Positions 20,514 through 21,053 of a stretch of DNA of 21,053 bases are shown here, one piece after another. The stretch is from contig URDK01000041.1 in NCBI GenBank assembly GCA_900546485.1, forward strand, positions 1-21,053, in the 5' to 3' direction. Position numbers and translations under genes: made by a program. The notes below the pieces were generated by a model. The model had not been told where the DNA came from, made no database searches, and saw only the letters and a list, made by a program, of their open reading frames with translations. This stretch comes from an uncultured Eubacteriales bacterium. Lineage in GTDB: Bacteria > Bacillota > Clostridia > Oscillospirales > Oscillospiraceae. The first letter of the stretch is position 1. Each line of letters begins with the position of its first letter.

Positions 20514-21053
20514 ATGGCAGACAGGGTTTTGCCCGGCCCGGTGGACAGCACAGCCTGCATCCGGGAAGCCGTCTGCGTCCACACCAAGAAGATCTTTGAT
20601 TCTTGCAGGGACAAAGACTGCATCGAAGACCTCCGGGTTTACCCCACCGTCGGGTCCCAGACCTACATAGACAACGCCTTCAGCGTCCGCCCCAAGAGCG
20701 CGGAGCTGCTGTATGCCGAGGTGAACGTCGAGGCTATCACCTTCAACAAGGGCTACTACACCGTTGACGTCACATATTTCTACAAGATAACGGGCGAGAC
20801 CTTCCCCGGCGCGAACACCGTCACCGGACTCGCCATCTTTGACAAGCGCGTCATGCTCTGCGGCGGCGAGGGCACGGTCAAGACGTTCTCGTCCGACCTG
20901 TGCGACTGCAGCTGCGTGGACGACGGCATGCCCACCGCTTACGTCGAGGCGGTCGACCCCATCGCGCTGCACCTCAAGCTCGTAGACGCCAACTGCAACG
21001 TCTGCTGCGACAACGACAGGCACGATATTCCCGCCTGCATACTCGCCCGCTTC
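20514..21053 (+). CDS. Conserved cysteine-rich hypothetical protein (3' end outside window)
   Basis: An open frame of 180 codons runs from ATG 20514 to the window edge without a stop, with an excellent AGGAGG (20501-20506) 7 nt upstream. The product begins MADRVLPGPVDSTACIREAV. It has a cysteine cluster near residues 15-36 (VCVHTKKIFDSCRDKDCIEDLRVY), a central beta-rich part (NKGYYTVDVTYFYKITGETF), then FDKRVMLCGGEGTVKTFSSD and a second cysteine-rich region (DLCDCSCVDD, CNVCCDND). It resembles a conserved Clostridia protein I recall only as uncharacterised. There is no signal peptide or membrane segment. Paired cysteines could bind metal or form disulphide cross-links, for instance in a spore layer, but that is a guess. 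Confidence 0.85.
   Translation, partial: MADRVLPGPVDSTACIREAVCVHTKKIFDSCRDKDCIEDLRVYPTVGSQTYIDNAFSVRPKSAELLYAEVNVEAITFNKGYYTVDVTYFYKITGETFPGANTVTGLAIFDKRVMLCGGEGTVKTFSSDLCDCSCVDDGMPTAYVEAVDPIALHLKLVDANCNVCCDNDRHDIPACILARF

Noticed and set aside
1..21053. CRISPR array, insertion sequence, prophage or integrase
   Set aside because: No regularly spaced repeats, transposase, integrase or phage structural genes are visible on either strand.

Overview
This window reads as chromosomal DNA of an anaerobic, GC-rich Clostridia-type Firmicute, probably a gut Oscillospiraceae-like lineage. The evidence is the smc-ftsY pair, a Re-type (rather than Si-type) citrate synthase, strong GGAGG-like ribosome binding sites, frequent TTG/GTG starts, a DUF4364 gene and several clostridial multidrug exporters. 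The lineage is an inference from gene content and base composition judged by eye. Almost everything lies on the minus strand. I see no phage, insertion sequence or CRISPR array.

Layout. (1) 2-4378, minus: an uncharacterised acidic protein with its own terminator, then smc (with an unusually short coiled coil) and ftsY (cut by the window edge), overlapping as TGATG. (2) 4575-9053: three divergent MATE-family exporters, one plus and two minus, each apparently its own transcription unit. (3) 9054-9537: a gene-poor stretch with a possible decayed coding remnant. (4) 9538-13746, minus: a LysR regulator, a hairpin, then an iron-sulfur flavin 2-enoate reductase (BaiCD/BaiH-like) and a zinc alcohol dehydrogenase, 19 bp apart and probably one operon. 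(5) 13903-14138: tRNA-Gly(CCC) with its own promoter and terminator, plus a second terminator-like hairpin further on. (6) 14126-18480, minus: a three-gene operon in reaction order, Re-citrate synthase, aconitase, isocitrate dehydrogenase, carrying acetyl-CoA plus oxaloacetate to 2-oxoglutarate. (7) 18588-18747, minus: a free-standing unit with a perfect TTGACA-N16-TATAAT promoter, about 126 nt of structured non-coding sequence and an intrinsic terminator. This is the best candidate here for something undescribed. (8) 18817-20360, minus: DUF4364 gene and asnA, overlapping by ATGA. (9) 20514 to the end, plus: a cysteine-rich conserved protein of unknown function, cut by the window edge.

Together, the citrate-to-2-oxoglutarate operon and asnA suggest a nitrogen and amino-acid biosynthesis neighbourhood. 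The reductase/dehydrogenase pair with its LysR gene suggests inducible reduction of an unsaturated carbonyl or acid. Several promoters share the form TTGCAA-N16/17-TATAAT, and several have TGN just before the -10 box, giving a consistent picture of housekeeping promoters here.
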